A DNA stretch of 64,000 bases from JANSXG01 sp024743075 (GTDB taxonomy: Bacteria; Planctomycetota; Phycisphaerae; Phycisphaerales; UBA1924). Under the pieces are notes generated by a model. That model had not been told where the DNA came from. It searched no databases and saw only the letters and a program-made list of their open reading frames with translations. Made by a program: the position numbers and the translations under genes. The stretch is taken from the NCBI GenBank assembly GCA_042140185.1, contig CP159477.1, positions 1,116,001 to 1,180,000 of the forward strand, written 5' to 3'. Shown here in pieces: positions 1 to 8,451 of the stretch; the stretch's first letter is position 1; each line of letters opens with the position of its first letter.

Positions 1-474
1 CCACGTGGTCCGGCCGTCCTTGTTGCCCCAGCGCGCCTGATTCGATTTCGGGCGGGGCATGATGTACTCCCACCCGGCGGCGATGATCCGTTTTGCCAGC
101 GTCGTTTCCTCGGCCGTCGGCGAACCACCGGCGCGAACCTCGATCCCCGCAAGATCGGGACCGGCCGGAGCCGGTGGCGGCTCGGGAGCGATCGTCGGCT
201 TCGGCTCGATCGCGATGAACTGCGGTTGAAGTTCGGCGGTAATCGGCTCTATCACGAGCACACGACCTTCGGTGAGATCGCGGAGGATGAGCCGACCGCC
301 GTTCTTCCCGGCTTCGAGAACCACGACCTCGTGTCCTTGGGCGTTGTGGATCACGAGTTTGTCGGCCGTGATGCGGTTGATTCCCTCTTGGGCGGCCATT
401 CCCCCAGCGAAGGCCAGCAGGCCGAATAGCGCGGCGATGGCGACCAGTCCGACAGAACGTGAACGATTGAGCAT
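1..474 (-). CDS. secreted hypothetical protein, partial
   Basis: The reading frame opens on the minus strand at ATG 472-474 behind a strong GGAGGA ribosome site and runs without a stop to the window edge, giving 158 residues. It begins with a signal peptide or membrane anchor (MLNRSRSVGLVAIAALFG, then LLAFAGGMAAQ). A short beta-rich stretch (ITADKLVIHNAQGHEVVVLE) and a Pro/Ala/Glu-rich linker follow. No family is recognised. It is divergent from the nuclease-like gene at 609 and belongs to the mobile element. The C-terminus is missing. Confidence 0.6.
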   Translation of the reverse strand, partial: MLNRSRSVGLVAIAALFGLLAFAGGMAAQEGINRITADKLVIHNAQGHEVVVLEAGKNGGRLILRDLTEGRVLVIEPITAELQPQFIAIEPKPTIAPEPPPAPAGPDLAGIEVRAGGSPTAEETTLAKRIIAAGWEYIMPRPKSNQARWGNKDGRTTW

Positions 475-608
475 GATTTCCTCCTCCGGGATGCGCCCCG
501 CCACACGGCGACGGCCGCGGGACCGGCCTGTCCATGCTACTGACGATCGCCTGTCTTTCCGACGGAAATCTCGTTTAGGGCGGGAGTTCATCGGCTACCC
601 TGCTCGGC

Positions 609-1178
609 GTGAGCAAGCGTCGGAAGCCCAAACGGATCAGGCGTCGGGTCGGTGTGCGGATGACCCTCCGCGGCTGGTCGGTCATCCCGCTCGGGATCTT
701 CGCCGCCGGTGTAGTCGTCGGCATCGCCATCAGCGACGGACTTCCGGACGGCCGGACGCTCATCCCGTCGTCTGTCGCTCCGGCGTCAGGTGGATCGATC
801 GACCGCGTCGTCGACGGCGACACGGTCAGGGTTTTCTACCGATCCGCCGAACCGGTCTCCGAGCCGGTGCGTTTGCTGTGTCTCGACACGCCGGAGCGCG
901 GCGAAAGGGGATACCAAGAGGCAACGGACGCTCTCGAAGAGCTGTTGAGTATCGAGCCGGTTCGAATGGAGTTCCCCGGCGATGAACCCGAACGCGATCG
1001 CTACGGTCGATTGCTCGCCTACCTCTACGCTGGCGGCGTGAATGTGAACGTCGAAATGGTGCGCCTCGGCTGGAGCGAGTACGTGCAGGAATTCGGACCG
1101 TCCGAGTTGTTTCACGATGCGTTCGTCGACGCCGAGCGTGAGGCGAGGGCAGAACGCCGCGGGTTGTGGCGCAGATAG
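609..1178 (+). CDS. thermonuclease-like (SNase fold) protein, membrane-anchored
   Basis: The 189-residue product has a basic N-terminus and a hydrophobic segment (residues about 23-41), then a staphylococcal-nuclease fold. Family motifs are visible: VVDGDTV near residue 67, VRLLCLDTPERGERGY near 86 and DRYGRLLAYLY near 125. These supply the counterparts of SNase Arg35, Glu43 and Arg87, so the active site looks complete. It probably cleaves DNA or RNA outside the cytoplasmic membrane with Ca2+. The GTG at 609 gives the basic anchor, but a later ATG at 660 would also keep the hydrophobic segment, and neither has a good ribosome site. SNase-like proteins are common on plasmids and ICEs. Confidence 0.75.
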   Translation: MSKRRKPKRIRRRVGVRMTLRGWSVIPLGIFAAGVVVGIAISDGLPDGRTLIPSSVAPASGGSIDRVVDGDTVRVFYRSAEPVSEPVRLLCLDTPERGERGYQEATDALEELLSIEPVRMEFPGDEPERDRYGRLLAYLYAGGVNVNVEMVRLGWSEYVQEFGPSELFHDAFVDAEREARAERRGLWRR

Positions 1179-1188
1179 CGCCGCGAAT

Positions 1189-2118
1189 CTAGCCACCGAT
1201 GATTCCAGCACAGGCCAGAATGATCGGGCCGAAGATCAACGCGAACACGCCAAAGCCAATGAGCAAATCAAAAGCATCACTGCGCCCGGAGTCCGTCGAG
1301 TTGTAGTTCGTTTGCCCCTGCGGTTTCGAACTCCAGCCGTCTTGAACGAGCCCGCCGCGGGACGCCGAGGCTTGCTTCATGACCTGACGCGGTGCGTGGT
1401 TCAGCATTTCGCACGTCGTCGCCTTCGGGTCGAAGAAAATCTCGACGCTGACCCCGTTCACTTCAACCGTCTGCCGGAAGTTTTTGATCGCGAGCGGGTT
1501 CTCCAATCGGTGCCGCTTCACGACCTCCGTCGTCTGCTCGATCGCCTGACGTGTGCGCTGACGATCGAGTTCGATGTAGTGATTCAACAGCGTTTGATAC
1601 GTCGCTGAGTCGCCGCGGCTCAACCACGTGAATCGCTGCTTGAACGCATCAGGGATATTCTCGCCCCGGACATGCTCAGCGAGATAACTCTGCACCTTGG
1701 CCGCGACTTCCGACGGCTCCGACTCCGGCCCGTAGCGGCAATACACGGTCCGCTTTACTTTGAAGTGGTTCCACAGACTGTCGACGAGGTTGAGCCGCGA
1801 CTGAATCGGCATCCGCTCGGGGAGCAAATCGAACAGCCGCTTCGCCGTCTGCCCCGACATTTTCGTTCGGCCGGACTTCCAACGAGGGATCGCCTGCGTT
1901 GCATAGTCCTTCGCCGACGCGCCGTAGATTTGCCCGTATCGGTCGAGGATGCCTCGCAGTTCACTGGGCGATAGCGAAAAGAAATACTGCTTGATATCGC
2001 GGTCGGTTCCGCCGACCTCTCGCGAGAACTCGTGGGCTTCGCGGATGTGCTGCTTCGCGCGCTCATAACCGGCGTTGTAGGTCCGGCCGCCGTAGTACCT
2101 TGAATACCGTCGCCCCAT
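1189..2118 (-). CDS. hypothetical protein with C-terminal membrane anchor
   Basis: This 309-residue protein is not recognised. The soluble part is rich in Arg, Tyr and Gln, with helical stretches such as ELRGILDRYGQIYG and LFDLLPERMPIQSRLNLV. The last 30 residues form one hydrophobic segment (FDLLIGFGVFALIFGPIILACAGIIGG), so it is probably tail-anchored. It is the last of three genes read leftwards (2898 to 1189) with gaps of 3 and 9 bases, so they are surely one operon. Two of the three end in a single hydrophobic tail, which suggests a membrane-associated complex; the role is unknown. Confidence 0.6.
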   Translation of the reverse strand: MGRRYSRYYGGRTYNAGYERAKQHIREAHEFSREVGGTDRDIKQYFFSLSPSELRGILDRYGQIYGASAKDYATQAIPRWKSGRTKMSGQTAKRLFDLLPERMPIQSRLNLVDSLWNHFKVKRTVYCRYGPESEPSEVAAKVQSYLAEHVRGENIPDAFKQRFTWLSRGDSATYQTLLNHYIELDRQRTRQAIEQTTEVVKRHRLENPLAIKNFRQTVEVNGVSVEIFFDPKATTCEMLNHAPRQVMKQASASRGGLVQDGWSSKPQGQTNYNSTDSGRSDAFDLLIGFGVFALIFGPIILACAGIIGG

Positions 2119-2127
2119 GGACGTTTC

Positions 2128-2424
2128 TCACTTCAACCCGATCGCTCCAAGGAGTCGGGCGAACACACCGCGCTTCGTTCCGAATTCAGCGACGATCTCG
2201 ACGGACGTACCATCTTCCGTGACGGTCTGACGTGTGGACAGTTGCGAGCCGACGGCCTGCAACTTCATCCCATTTGCTTTGACACTTCGGGCGATCTCGT
2301 CGACGCGAGTCATCAGCGCGCCGAGCTGTGGTTCAGCGAGCGACTTGCCGACGCGGTCGCGGATTCGAGACAACTCCACCTCGATATCCGTCTGCGCGTT
2401 GATGCGGAGCACGGCGTTGGCCAT
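2128..2424 (-). CDS. small hypothetical protein
   Basis: The 98-residue product is the middle gene of the operon, 3 bases after the 2428 gene and 9 bases before the 1189 gene. The sequence is helical in its first 60 residues (IEVELSRIRDRVGKSL, LGALMTRVDEIARSV), like a coiled coil, with a short beta-like segment (TSVEIVAEFGTKRG) near the end. A similar phrase (VSVEIFFDPKATT) occurs in the downstream 309-residue protein, so the two may share a small domain. No family is recognised. Confidence 0.55.
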   Translation of the reverse strand: MANAVLRINAQTDIEVELSRIRDRVGKSLAEPQLGALMTRVDEIARSVKANGMKLQAVGSQLSTRQTVTEDGTSVEIVAEFGTKRGVFARLLGAIGLK

Positions 2425-2427
2425 GGG

Positions 2428-2898
2428 TCAACCCGCGAACAGCGCGACAGCGATGATCGTCACCGCGATGATGCCGATGACGATCAGCGTCACCGCCTGC
2501 GTCGACATCCCGCCAGCGCTTCCGACCTGCGATCGGGTGAACTTGCCGCGCTGCGCGGCTTCGCTGTTGCCGACCATAACTTCGGTCCGGCCGAGTTCGT
2601 TGTCCTGTGTGTTCGTCGCGGTGAACGAGACGCCGTTGTTCGCCATTTCCGCGCCGGTCTCACCCATGGTCCGGAGTTTCGCGTCCAGACCTCGGACGTC
2701 CATGGCGATCTTCGTCGCGCGATCTTGGTTATCGATCATCTTCTCGGCCGAGCGGATCTTCAGTTGTTGCTGGGCTTCCTCGGGCAGATCCGAGATATCG
2801 ACGTGCTGACCGCTCACGGAAATGATCTTGTTGTTCGCGGCGGGGCTTTCCTCTTGGCGAGCGAGGTCTTGGCGGGATTGGGATTCGTCTTGGGCCAT
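2428..2898 (-). CDS. hypothetical tail-anchored protein
   Basis: This 156-residue protein opens the three-gene operon. The first 120 residues are polar and Gln/Asp/Glu-rich with helical propensity (LPEEAQQQLKIRSAEKMI). Residues about 131-155 form one hydrophobic helix at the very C-terminus (MSTQAVTLIVIGIIAVTI onward), with no signal peptide. This layout is typical of a tail-anchored protein facing the cytoplasm. No family is recognised. Confidence 0.55.
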   Translation of the reverse strand: MAQDESQSRQDLARQEESPAANNKIISVSGQHVDISDLPEEAQQQLKIRSAEKMIDNQDRATKIAMDVRGLDAKLRTMGETGAEMANNGVSFTATNTQDNELGRTEVMVGNSEAAQRGKFTRSQVGSAGGMSTQAVTLIVIGIIAVTIIAVALFAG

Positions 2899-3383
2899 GC
2901 GGGCGTCCTCCGTTCAGATTCCCACCATATCACGGGCAAGGCGCTCCGCAACACGAAACTTCGGGCGGATGGCCCCCCCAGAACGCGGGCGATTGGCTCT
3001 CGGACCAATCGGGTACTCCCAAAACCGGAAATTACCCAAACAAATTGGTACAGATGTCAATAGGAACCGGTATACTCGGCGAGTTGACTGATGGTCGATT
3101 TAGGCACCCGACACTCGCGGTTCCATGGGCTCGGGCGGCCGCGCGGAATGACACAGCATCTGCCGTTCTGGCAGAGGGTTTTCGCTCGTGATACCACCCT
3201 GTCAGACCCACTGCAGCGGCCAGTCGCCGCGAATTGGTTCGTAAGCTAGTCGCCGCAAAGCACTTACGAGATACGGTACGTGTTTGGTATGCCGGTACAG
3301 GGGTTGCACATGTTGCGGAAGGGAAACGGAGGTTGCACGTTGCGACCTGCCCCCGGCGAACGGCGTATACGGAGATACACCAC
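2899..3383. other. intergenic region between divergent operons
   Basis: These 485 bases separate the leftward three-gene operon from the rightward DUF2188 gene, so they must hold promoters for both. AT-rich patches occur near 3032-3076, including a TATACT at 3071-3076. I cannot assign a well-spaced -35/-10 pair. The open frames here lack ribosome sites and coding-like composition, so I call no gene. Confidence 0.4.
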
Positions 3384-3617
3384 ATGGCAAAGCGAGATTA
3401 CCACGTAGTGAAGGACGGCGACGATTGGGCGGTGAAGCGCGAGGGCGGCCAGCGCGCTTCTTCGAAGCGTGCGACTCAGCGCGAAGCGATCGAGGACGGC
3501 CGACGCCTCGCGCAGCAGGCGAAGACCGAACTGGTCATTCATCGGCCCGACGGAAGGATCCGCGACTCGGACTCGTACGGCAACGATCCGCGGAGCATCC
3601 GGGATCGGAAGCACTGA
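3384..3617 (+). CDS. DUF2188 family small protein
   Basis: The 77-residue protein starts at ATG 3384 (MAKRDYHVVKDGDDWAVKRE). It contains the DUF2188 pattern: a beta-rich YHVVKDGDDWAVK, a helical segment with EAIEDGRRLAQQA, and the terminal TELVIHRPDGRIRDSDSYGND. DUF2188 proteins are small and of unknown function and frequent on mobile elements. A second copy on the same element (28406) shares the ending VIHRPxGxIRDSDSYGNDP. The stop codon overlaps the next start (TGATG), so translation of the following membrane protein is probably coupled. Confidence 0.8.
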   Translation: MAKRDYHVVKDGDDWAVKREGGQRASSKRATQREAIEDGRRLAQQAKTELVIHRPDGRIRDSDSYGNDPRSIRDRKH

Positions 3618-4251
3618 TGACGGCGAGCGAGCAAGGATCTGCATCCGAATCGGCCGCGCCTACCCCTGCTCCACGTGCTGATGAGACCAGCATCCGTTGG
3701 GCCTATGAGCATTCCGCACGACGTTGGACCGGGACGAGCGAGCGCAGCAAATGTACGTGGCAAAGTCGAAGCAGATGCTGGCGATCATCATTGGCCTGTT
3801 CGTTGCTCTCTCCTACGGATTGAGCAAGTGTGAGTGGGCCTTTGGTACTTGCTACATCATCCTCGTCGTCGGCTTGGCCGGAATCAGTGCTCTGACACTG
3901 CTTGCCGCGACGCTGGCGGCTTGTTTGTGTCTTCAGATTTCCGACACACCGGTCGTCGGCATTGAGGAGATTCGGAAACGCTTGGATTCCGGCGAGATGC
4001 TCAGTCTTCGGCCAATGCAGATCTACACCGGTCTCAGCGGGAACGTCGCGGACGCGATCAAAGATACCCGTGAAAATCTTGAGAAGCGCAGGCACCGCGG
4101 GAAGGTTCTGAACACCCTCACCTTCGCAGGTGTCATCACAACGTCACTGTTCATTACATGCGCAATCTGGGGCGACGTCGCGACGTCCCATGCGCAATCA
4201 TCCCAGAAAGGCGAGCAATCAAATGTCAGAATCTACCAACCAGAACCCTGA
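3617..4251 (+). CDS. two-TM membrane protein, frameshifted near 3700-3730
   Basis: ATG 3617 overlaps the DUF2188 stop and begins a Ser/Ala/Pro-rich segment (MTASEQGSASESAAPTPAPR). The frame then needs one extra base near 3700-3730 to continue as LDRDERAQQMYVAKSKQML. The continuation has two hydrophobic segments (AIIIGLFVALSYGL and IILVVGLAGISALTLLAATL), a cytoplasmic stretch and a third weaker one near residue 175. The same one-base-short pattern recurs in nine other genes here, so a consensus error is likely. If the break is real, translation could start at TTG 3724. The family is not recognised. Confidence 0.5.
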
Positions 4252-4426
4252 GACTCCCGACGTTTCCCAACCGGAGCCGTTGCGCGAACCATCGGATCGC
4301 GTGCAGACGGACTCTCCACAGTCAGACCGCATGTCTCCCCTCAGGGAGCCGAGCAATCTGATTCAGGAGTCGGGAACTCGGCGTCTCTACAAGACGTCCG
4401 ACGGCGACCAAACCTCGTCGGAATGA
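4223..4426 (+). CDS. small polar protein overlapping the membrane protein gene
   Basis: This 67-residue frame begins at ATG 4223 after GAAAGGCGAG and overlaps the last 29 bases of the upstream gene. It is rich in Ser, Pro, Gln and Asp and contains an internal repeat (EPLREPSDRVQTDSPQS, then SPLREPSNLIQESG). That repeat supports genuine coding, but there is no family match and no hydrophobic segment. It may be a translationally coupled partner of the membrane protein. Confidence 0.35.
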   Translation: MSESTNQNPETPDVSQPEPLREPSDRVQTDSPQSDRMSPLREPSNLIQESGTRRLYKTSDGDQTSSE

Positions 4427-4466
4427 CCGAGGCGGACAATTGGCCCCCGGTCAACTCGTGGGTAGA

Positions 4467-4486
4467 TAATGGGTACCTACCCATTA
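4467..4486. promoter_or_regulatory. perfect 9-bp inverted repeat
   Basis: TAATGGGTA at 4467-4475 and TACCCATTA at 4478-4486 are perfect inverted copies separated by CC. A third, direct TGGGTA lies just upstream near 4459-4464. It sits in the 230-base gap between the small gene ending at 4426 and the 3' end of the leftward RHH/ParA operon. It could be an operator or a binding site for the RHH protein. It has no T-run, so it is unlikely to be a terminator. Confidence 0.4.
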
Positions 4487-4656
4487 ACCGCCGTAAATCC
4501 CGGACGTGCTGGGGGGTGGAAACCGCGTTTTTGACCCCGAGAAGCTGTCTGGCGGTCGTTCGGGACGAGAAGGTCGGGCGCCCGAGGCAATATTCTGTAG
4601 TCAGAGTCGGCGCTTGGTGGCTAACGGCCGAGCAACGAGGAATTTGGCGATGTGAT

Positions 4657-5115
4657 TCAACGCGTGTTTTTGAGCGCCGCGAGCAGGAACTTCGCGATCT
4701 CATCCTCGTACTCCGCCATCGCCAGGCGATCACCGTAGGACGGTCTCTCCAGCTTGGGCGCCCTGCCCGCCAGATCCGCGAGCCCATCCCCAGATCGGAT
4801 CGCAAGCGTCCAGAGCGCTCGCGTGATCTCGCTTCCTTTGACAGTCGTTCGGAGATACGACGAGAGTGTACGCGTGAATCGATCAACCTCCTCCGCCTCA
4901 CGCTTCGAGAACCTCGCCTTGATCTGCACTGCGGCTTTGCCGCGGGCGTTTCGACGAGCAGCGGGGACACTCACCGGATCATGACGATCGGGAACCACCC
5001 TGCCCTGCCCTTCATTGACGTTATGCGGTTCAGGAGATTCTGGCTGTCGAACTATTGCTTCCACCCTGTCCTTCAACAGCGGATTGACCGCCGGTCTGCT
5101 ACGCCGCTTCGCCAT
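4657..5115 (-). CDS. ribbon-helix-helix DNA-binding partner of ParA
   Basis: The 152-residue protein starts inside the 3' end of parA (17-base overlap), as plasmid ParB-type partners often do. The first 65 residues are basic and disordered. A beta strand (AAVQIKARF) and two helices (SKREAEEVDRFTRTLSSYL, GSEITRALWTLAI) follow, matching the ribbon-helix-helix plan of small centromere-binding proteins such as ParG or CopG. Its likely role is to bind a centromere next to parA and stimulate ParA ATPase. The assignment rests on position and predicted fold, not on a recognised family signature. Confidence 0.6.
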   Translation of the reverse strand: MAKRRSRPAVNPLLKDRVEAIVRQPESPEPHNVNEGQGRVVPDRHDPVSVPAARRNARGKAAVQIKARFSKREAEEVDRFTRTLSSYLRTTVKGSEITRALWTLAIRSGDGLADLAGRAPKLERPSYGDRLAMAEYEDEIAKFLLAALKNTR

Positions 5116-6001
5116 GGGCCTCCCCTCCTCCGCGTGGTTTCTTCGGTGTTTTAGACGCCTTTGCGCCCTCCTCCGCGTAGTCGAGCCGCTCGAGGAACTC
5201 TCTGGCCAACTGTCGGTACTCCTCGGTCACCTTGTGGCTCGGCTCGGTCTGGAAGATCGTCTTGCCGATCTGCTGAGCGTCCGGCACCGCCACGGATCGG
5301 CTGATCTGGGTCTTGAAGTCCCCGAACGGCCCCGCGTTCTCAAAGGTCTGCTCGACCCAGCCCAGGATCTCCATCGCCAGCCGAGTCCGCCGGTTCACGC
5401 AGGACAGCACTACGCCGAGCAATCTCAGGTTGGGGTTGTTGTAGCTGCGGACCGTATCGATATCGCTCATGGCGTCGTTGAGGCCCTCAATCGCCAAGCG
5501 CTCCGGCGTCGCGGTCAGGATGAACCATTCTGCGACCCGATAGGCTGCGGCTGTCGGCGTGCTGATATTCGGGGCGGTGTCCAGGAACACGAAGTCCCAG
5601 TGCCCGGTCGCAACGAGCTTCTCGATGGGCCGACGCAAGCAGTCCCGGTAGTCGGTCAGCCGGTGGACCTTGAGCAGTTCGCCGTCGACCCGCTCCAAGT
5701 CGCGGTTCGCGGGTATCAGCGCCACCCCGTCCGGCAGCTGGATCCCCTCCTCCGCATCGGTTTCCAGTGCGACGGTGACCGGGTCCTCGTCTCCGAGCAG
5801 CACCTCGTAGCAGCCCTGGTAGCTTTCGGGTGGCACGCCGAGGCTGCGGGTCGCCCCGCAGTTCGAGTCGAGGTCGATGATGAGTGAACGCTTGCCGAGT
5901 GTTCCGAGGGCCGCGGCGAGGTTCACGGTAGTCGTAGTTTTTCCCACACCCCCCTTCTGATTGCCGATGGCGATCACGGTGGTGTGTTTCTTGGTTCGCA
6001 T
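5099..6001 (-). CDS. parA: ParA family partition ATPase
   Basis: I start this at ATG 5999-6001 behind GGAG, giving 300 residues; the longer upstream frame has no coding character. A deviant Walker A (NQKGGVGKTTTT, residues about 13-24), Walker A' region (LIIDLDSN) and Walker B (FVFLDTAP) are present, with the family's TATPERLAIEGL segment and an Arg-rich C-terminus. ParA ATPases segregate plasmids or ICEs by binding DNA nonspecifically and moving towards a ParB-centromere complex. The gene is first of a two-gene operon with an RHH protein. Repeated GGTCC motifs lie upstream (6056-6272). Confidence 0.92.
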   Translation of the reverse strand: MRTKKHTTVIAIGNQKGGVGKTTTTVNLAAALGTLGKRSLIIDLDSNCGATRSLGVPPESYQGCYEVLLGDEDPVTVALETDAEEGIQLPDGVALIPANRDLERVDGELLKVHRLTDYRDCLRRPIEKLVATGHWDFVFLDTAPNISTPTAAAYRVAEWFILTATPERLAIEGLNDAMSDIDTVRSYNNPNLRLLGVVLSCVNRRTRLAMEILGWVEQTFENAGPFGDFKTQISRSVAVPDAQQIGKTIFQTEPSHKVTEEYRQLAREFLERLDYAEEGAKASKTPKKPRGGGEAHGEAA

Positions 6002-6055
6002 ATGACTTCTCCACAGGTTTGTTGGTGGGTGGATGTAGAGACCGTCCGGGCGCGT

Positions 6056-6272
6056 GTGGTCCCGCTCGATCAGGACCACCTGACTTGTTCCTCTTAACCG
6101 GGACCGACGAAGCGGCACCAGACAGGTGGTCCCAATCAACCGTGTCACGCTCCGAAGGCCTTGGTCAATACAAATTTGCGAGTTACCCACAGGAGTGTTC
6201 CCGATCAATACTGACCGATCGTTGAGGACCGAACGATCCGGACCCATTGTTCGGGACTGTTCAAGTGGTCCT
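6056..6272. repeat. clustered GTGGTCC motifs upstream of parA
   Basis: GTGGTCCC occurs at 6056-6063 and 6126-6133, GTGGTCCT at 6265-6272, and the inverted GGACCAC at 6073-6079. Further GGACC or GGTCC cores lie nearby, including GGGACC at 6100, GAGGACCG at 6224 and GGGTCCC at 6280. The cluster lies between parA and the Rep-like gene, where plasmids keep centromeres and origins. It is a candidate binding region for the RHH protein or Rep. The copies are irregularly spaced, so they are not classical iterons. Confidence 0.45.
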
Positions 6273-6460
6273 AGACAATGGGTCCCTTTCTGCTGATGGA
6301 TCAGAAGAAGATGCTCACAATCGCGCCTTGACCGACCTGCGCGACTCACCGCACAGTTGAGGCGTCTATGTCAGACACCCTCCGCCCACATCAACCGGGG
6401 CGGGCGGGTCCACTCACAACCAAGCAAGGAGGCGTGCGGTGTAAGAGCGTCCACAGAAGA

Positions 6461-6485
6461 AAACAACCGCCCGGTGAACGGGCGG
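6461..6485 (-). terminator. hairpin with leftward T-run
   Basis: CCGCCCG (6467-6473) pairs with CGGGCGG (6479-6485) around GTGAA. On the minus strand it is followed by a T-rich tract (complement of 6461-6466), so it would stop leftward transcription. No leftward gene ends here. A leftward RNA starting near the beginning of the Rep-like gene would end at this site, the arrangement of a counter-transcribed copy-control RNA. Confidence 0.4.
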
Positions 6486-6634
6486 CTGCTTCATTCGTCA
6501 GTCGATCCGGGCCAGTAGCCTGCGCGATCGAAGTAGGGTTAAGTTAGCACTTTGACCGTACCTCATCGCTGCGCAGAGTCAAGGCCTTCGTGAGGTCGGC
6601 GAGGGCGCCGTGCACCCGCGCGGAAAGAAACCCC

Positions 6635-8236
6635 ATGACCTTTTCATGCCAGGCCGCCGAGACGCGGCCGAAGCCAAGACCAACCACGATCGAACACAAA
6701 TCACCATCACAACCGCGCCACAGCCGCCGAGGCGTCTGGGCCGAACGCATCGAGGGCCGGTACCGACCGATCCCGGCCAAACAACTGGCTCTCGCGTGGT
6801 TCTGCTACAAGTCGGGTCACATCACGTTCCGCCAGTTCCGCATCGTAATGGCCGCACACGAGATGCACGAGCGACGCAAGTACACCAAGTCCGAGCGTGC
6901 TGCCTCGTGCAAACCCTCCTACGGCCTCGACGAGATCAAGTCCTTGGTCGGGGGCAGGGGGTCTGTGACCGCCGGTAGGGGGCTTGCCGGCGATGTGCGC
7001 CATCTGGCCCGCATCGGATTGGTCACGATCGACAAGCACGCGATCCGCTTCGCGAAGGATGTCGATCAGCTCGACATATTGGATCACGCGGGCTTCGAGG
7101 CCATGCTGGAGCAGTTGCCGAACTCGCGAAGATCAGTGCCCGTTCCGCGTCGCATCCTCCGCGCGCTCGCTGGTGGGTTCACGTCAGGCATGGCCGCGGT
7201 GACGCTGGCAATTCTGATCCGCTCGGTGTACTGGCACAAGAGCGTTTCAGCCGCCGACGACGCGAGCGAGAGCGGGGGAGGGGCGTTCCGCATCGATGGA
7301 CGCACGAAACGGGAGTGGATCGCCGAGGTCTTCGGGGTGACCCCACGGACCGTCACCGAGGCGCGTGCGAGGCTGATCGATCTGGGCTGGCTGGTCCCTC
7401 AGGAGACGACGCAATACCTGCTCAACCGCTATGGCGCGCACGACGCGATTAATCCCGAGTGGGACCCCGCGAACGATCAGGACGAGCAGGGAGCTGAGAG
7501 CAGATCCGATGCACGCGAGTCTTCTAGCCCAAAGGCAGTTTTTGCAGGCGGATCTTCCAGGCCGTATACAAACCAGAACTCTTCCCCTTCGGGGAATCTA
7601 GAAACCAGAAAGCTCCGCCCCACGCGGGCAGGACCGGCTGGTGAATCAGACGGTTCGAAGGGCAAGCGAAGGGAGCAGGGGGAGAGCGCTATTGCAAAGC
7701 GATCTGCTCCAAGCATCCGGGACATCCAGCCCGAAGATCTGCGGGACATGGGTAGGTTACTCAAGCTCTACGATCAAGCCGTCGGGATCGGCATCGCAAG
7801 GCCTGGTGAGGCGGGGAGGCTGGACTTCCTGGCCTTGGCCGAGCGGGCACGGATGCACGGCAGGCGGAGCGGGGCGCTGCTGTTTTGGTTGCTTCGGGAG
7901 AGGAAGTTCGAGTTCATCACGCACGCCGCGGAAGACGAGGCTGCCCGGAGGCTCAAGACGCACCTCTACGCCATTGGATCGCAGAGCGTTGAAACCACCC
8001 TGGGCAACCGTGGCAAGAAACTCGATCGTCCACACACTGAAGACTGCGAAGCCTCCGACGATCGCGTCATCGAGGTCTGCCTCCGATTGAGCCAGGAGCA
8101 TGGGGTAGAAGCCGCTCGTATCGCGAGGGAAACAAAAGGCTGGAGTCTAGAACGGTGGGAGAGTGCTACACACCTTTACCGAATAAATCAGAACGATCGC
8201 ATAGCAGCACTGAACAGTCTCCATGCCGACCTTTGA
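6635..8236 (+). CDS. winged-helix replication initiator-like protein
   Basis: I choose ATG 6635, which has GGAAAG 9 bases upstream; a GTG at 6590 would add 15 residues. The 533-residue protein has an N-terminal helical domain (IPAKQLALAWFCYKSGHITF), a helix-turn-helix or winged-helix region (REWIAEVFGVTPRTVTEARARLIDLGWL, in two parts), a Ser/Arg/Gly-rich linker, and a C-terminal domain (DMGRLLKLYDQAVGIG). The HTH layout and its place next to parA and a repeat cluster suggest a plasmid-type Rep protein or a transcription factor for the replicon. No named Rep family is certain. Confidence 0.55.
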   Translation: MTFSCQAAETRPKPRPTTIEHKSPSQPRHSRRGVWAERIEGRYRPIPAKQLALAWFCYKSGHITFRQFRIVMAAHEMHERRKYTKSERAASCKPSYGLDEIKSLVGGRGSVTAGRGLAGDVRHLARIGLVTIDKHAIRFAKDVDQLDILDHAGFEAMLEQLPNSRRSVPVPRRILRALAGGFTSGMAAVTLAILIRSVYWHKSVSAADDASESGGGAFRIDGRTKREWIAEVFGVTPRTVTEARARLIDLGWLVPQETTQYLLNRYGAHDAINPEWDPANDQDEQGAESRSDARESSSPKAVFAGGSSRPYTNQNSSPSGNLETRKLRPTRAGPAGESDGSKGKRREQGESAIAKRSAPSIRDIQPEDLRDMGRLLKLYDQAVGIGIARPGEAGRLDFLALAERARMHGRRSGALLFWLLRERKFEFITHAAEDEAARRLKTHLYAIGSQSVETTLGNRGKKLDRPHTEDCEASDDRVIEVCLRLSQEHGVEAARIARETKGWSLERWESATHLYRINQNDRIAALNSLHADL

Positions 8237-8451
8237 GGCGGAGGCCTGCGAATGGAGCCTGAATCCCTGGCACGCACAATGGTCTGGAAGATTGCGAAGT
8301 AGAGGACGTACCGCCTGGCTTCGGCAAGCGATCGGCTGACCGTGCATCCAGATTTGTCCTACTGCTCGGGTACGACAGAGAGGAGCATACTTGTCCGGTT
8401 CCGAAAGGCCATCAATGAGCGGCTTCTGTCAGAGCAGGATAGCATGAGGAC

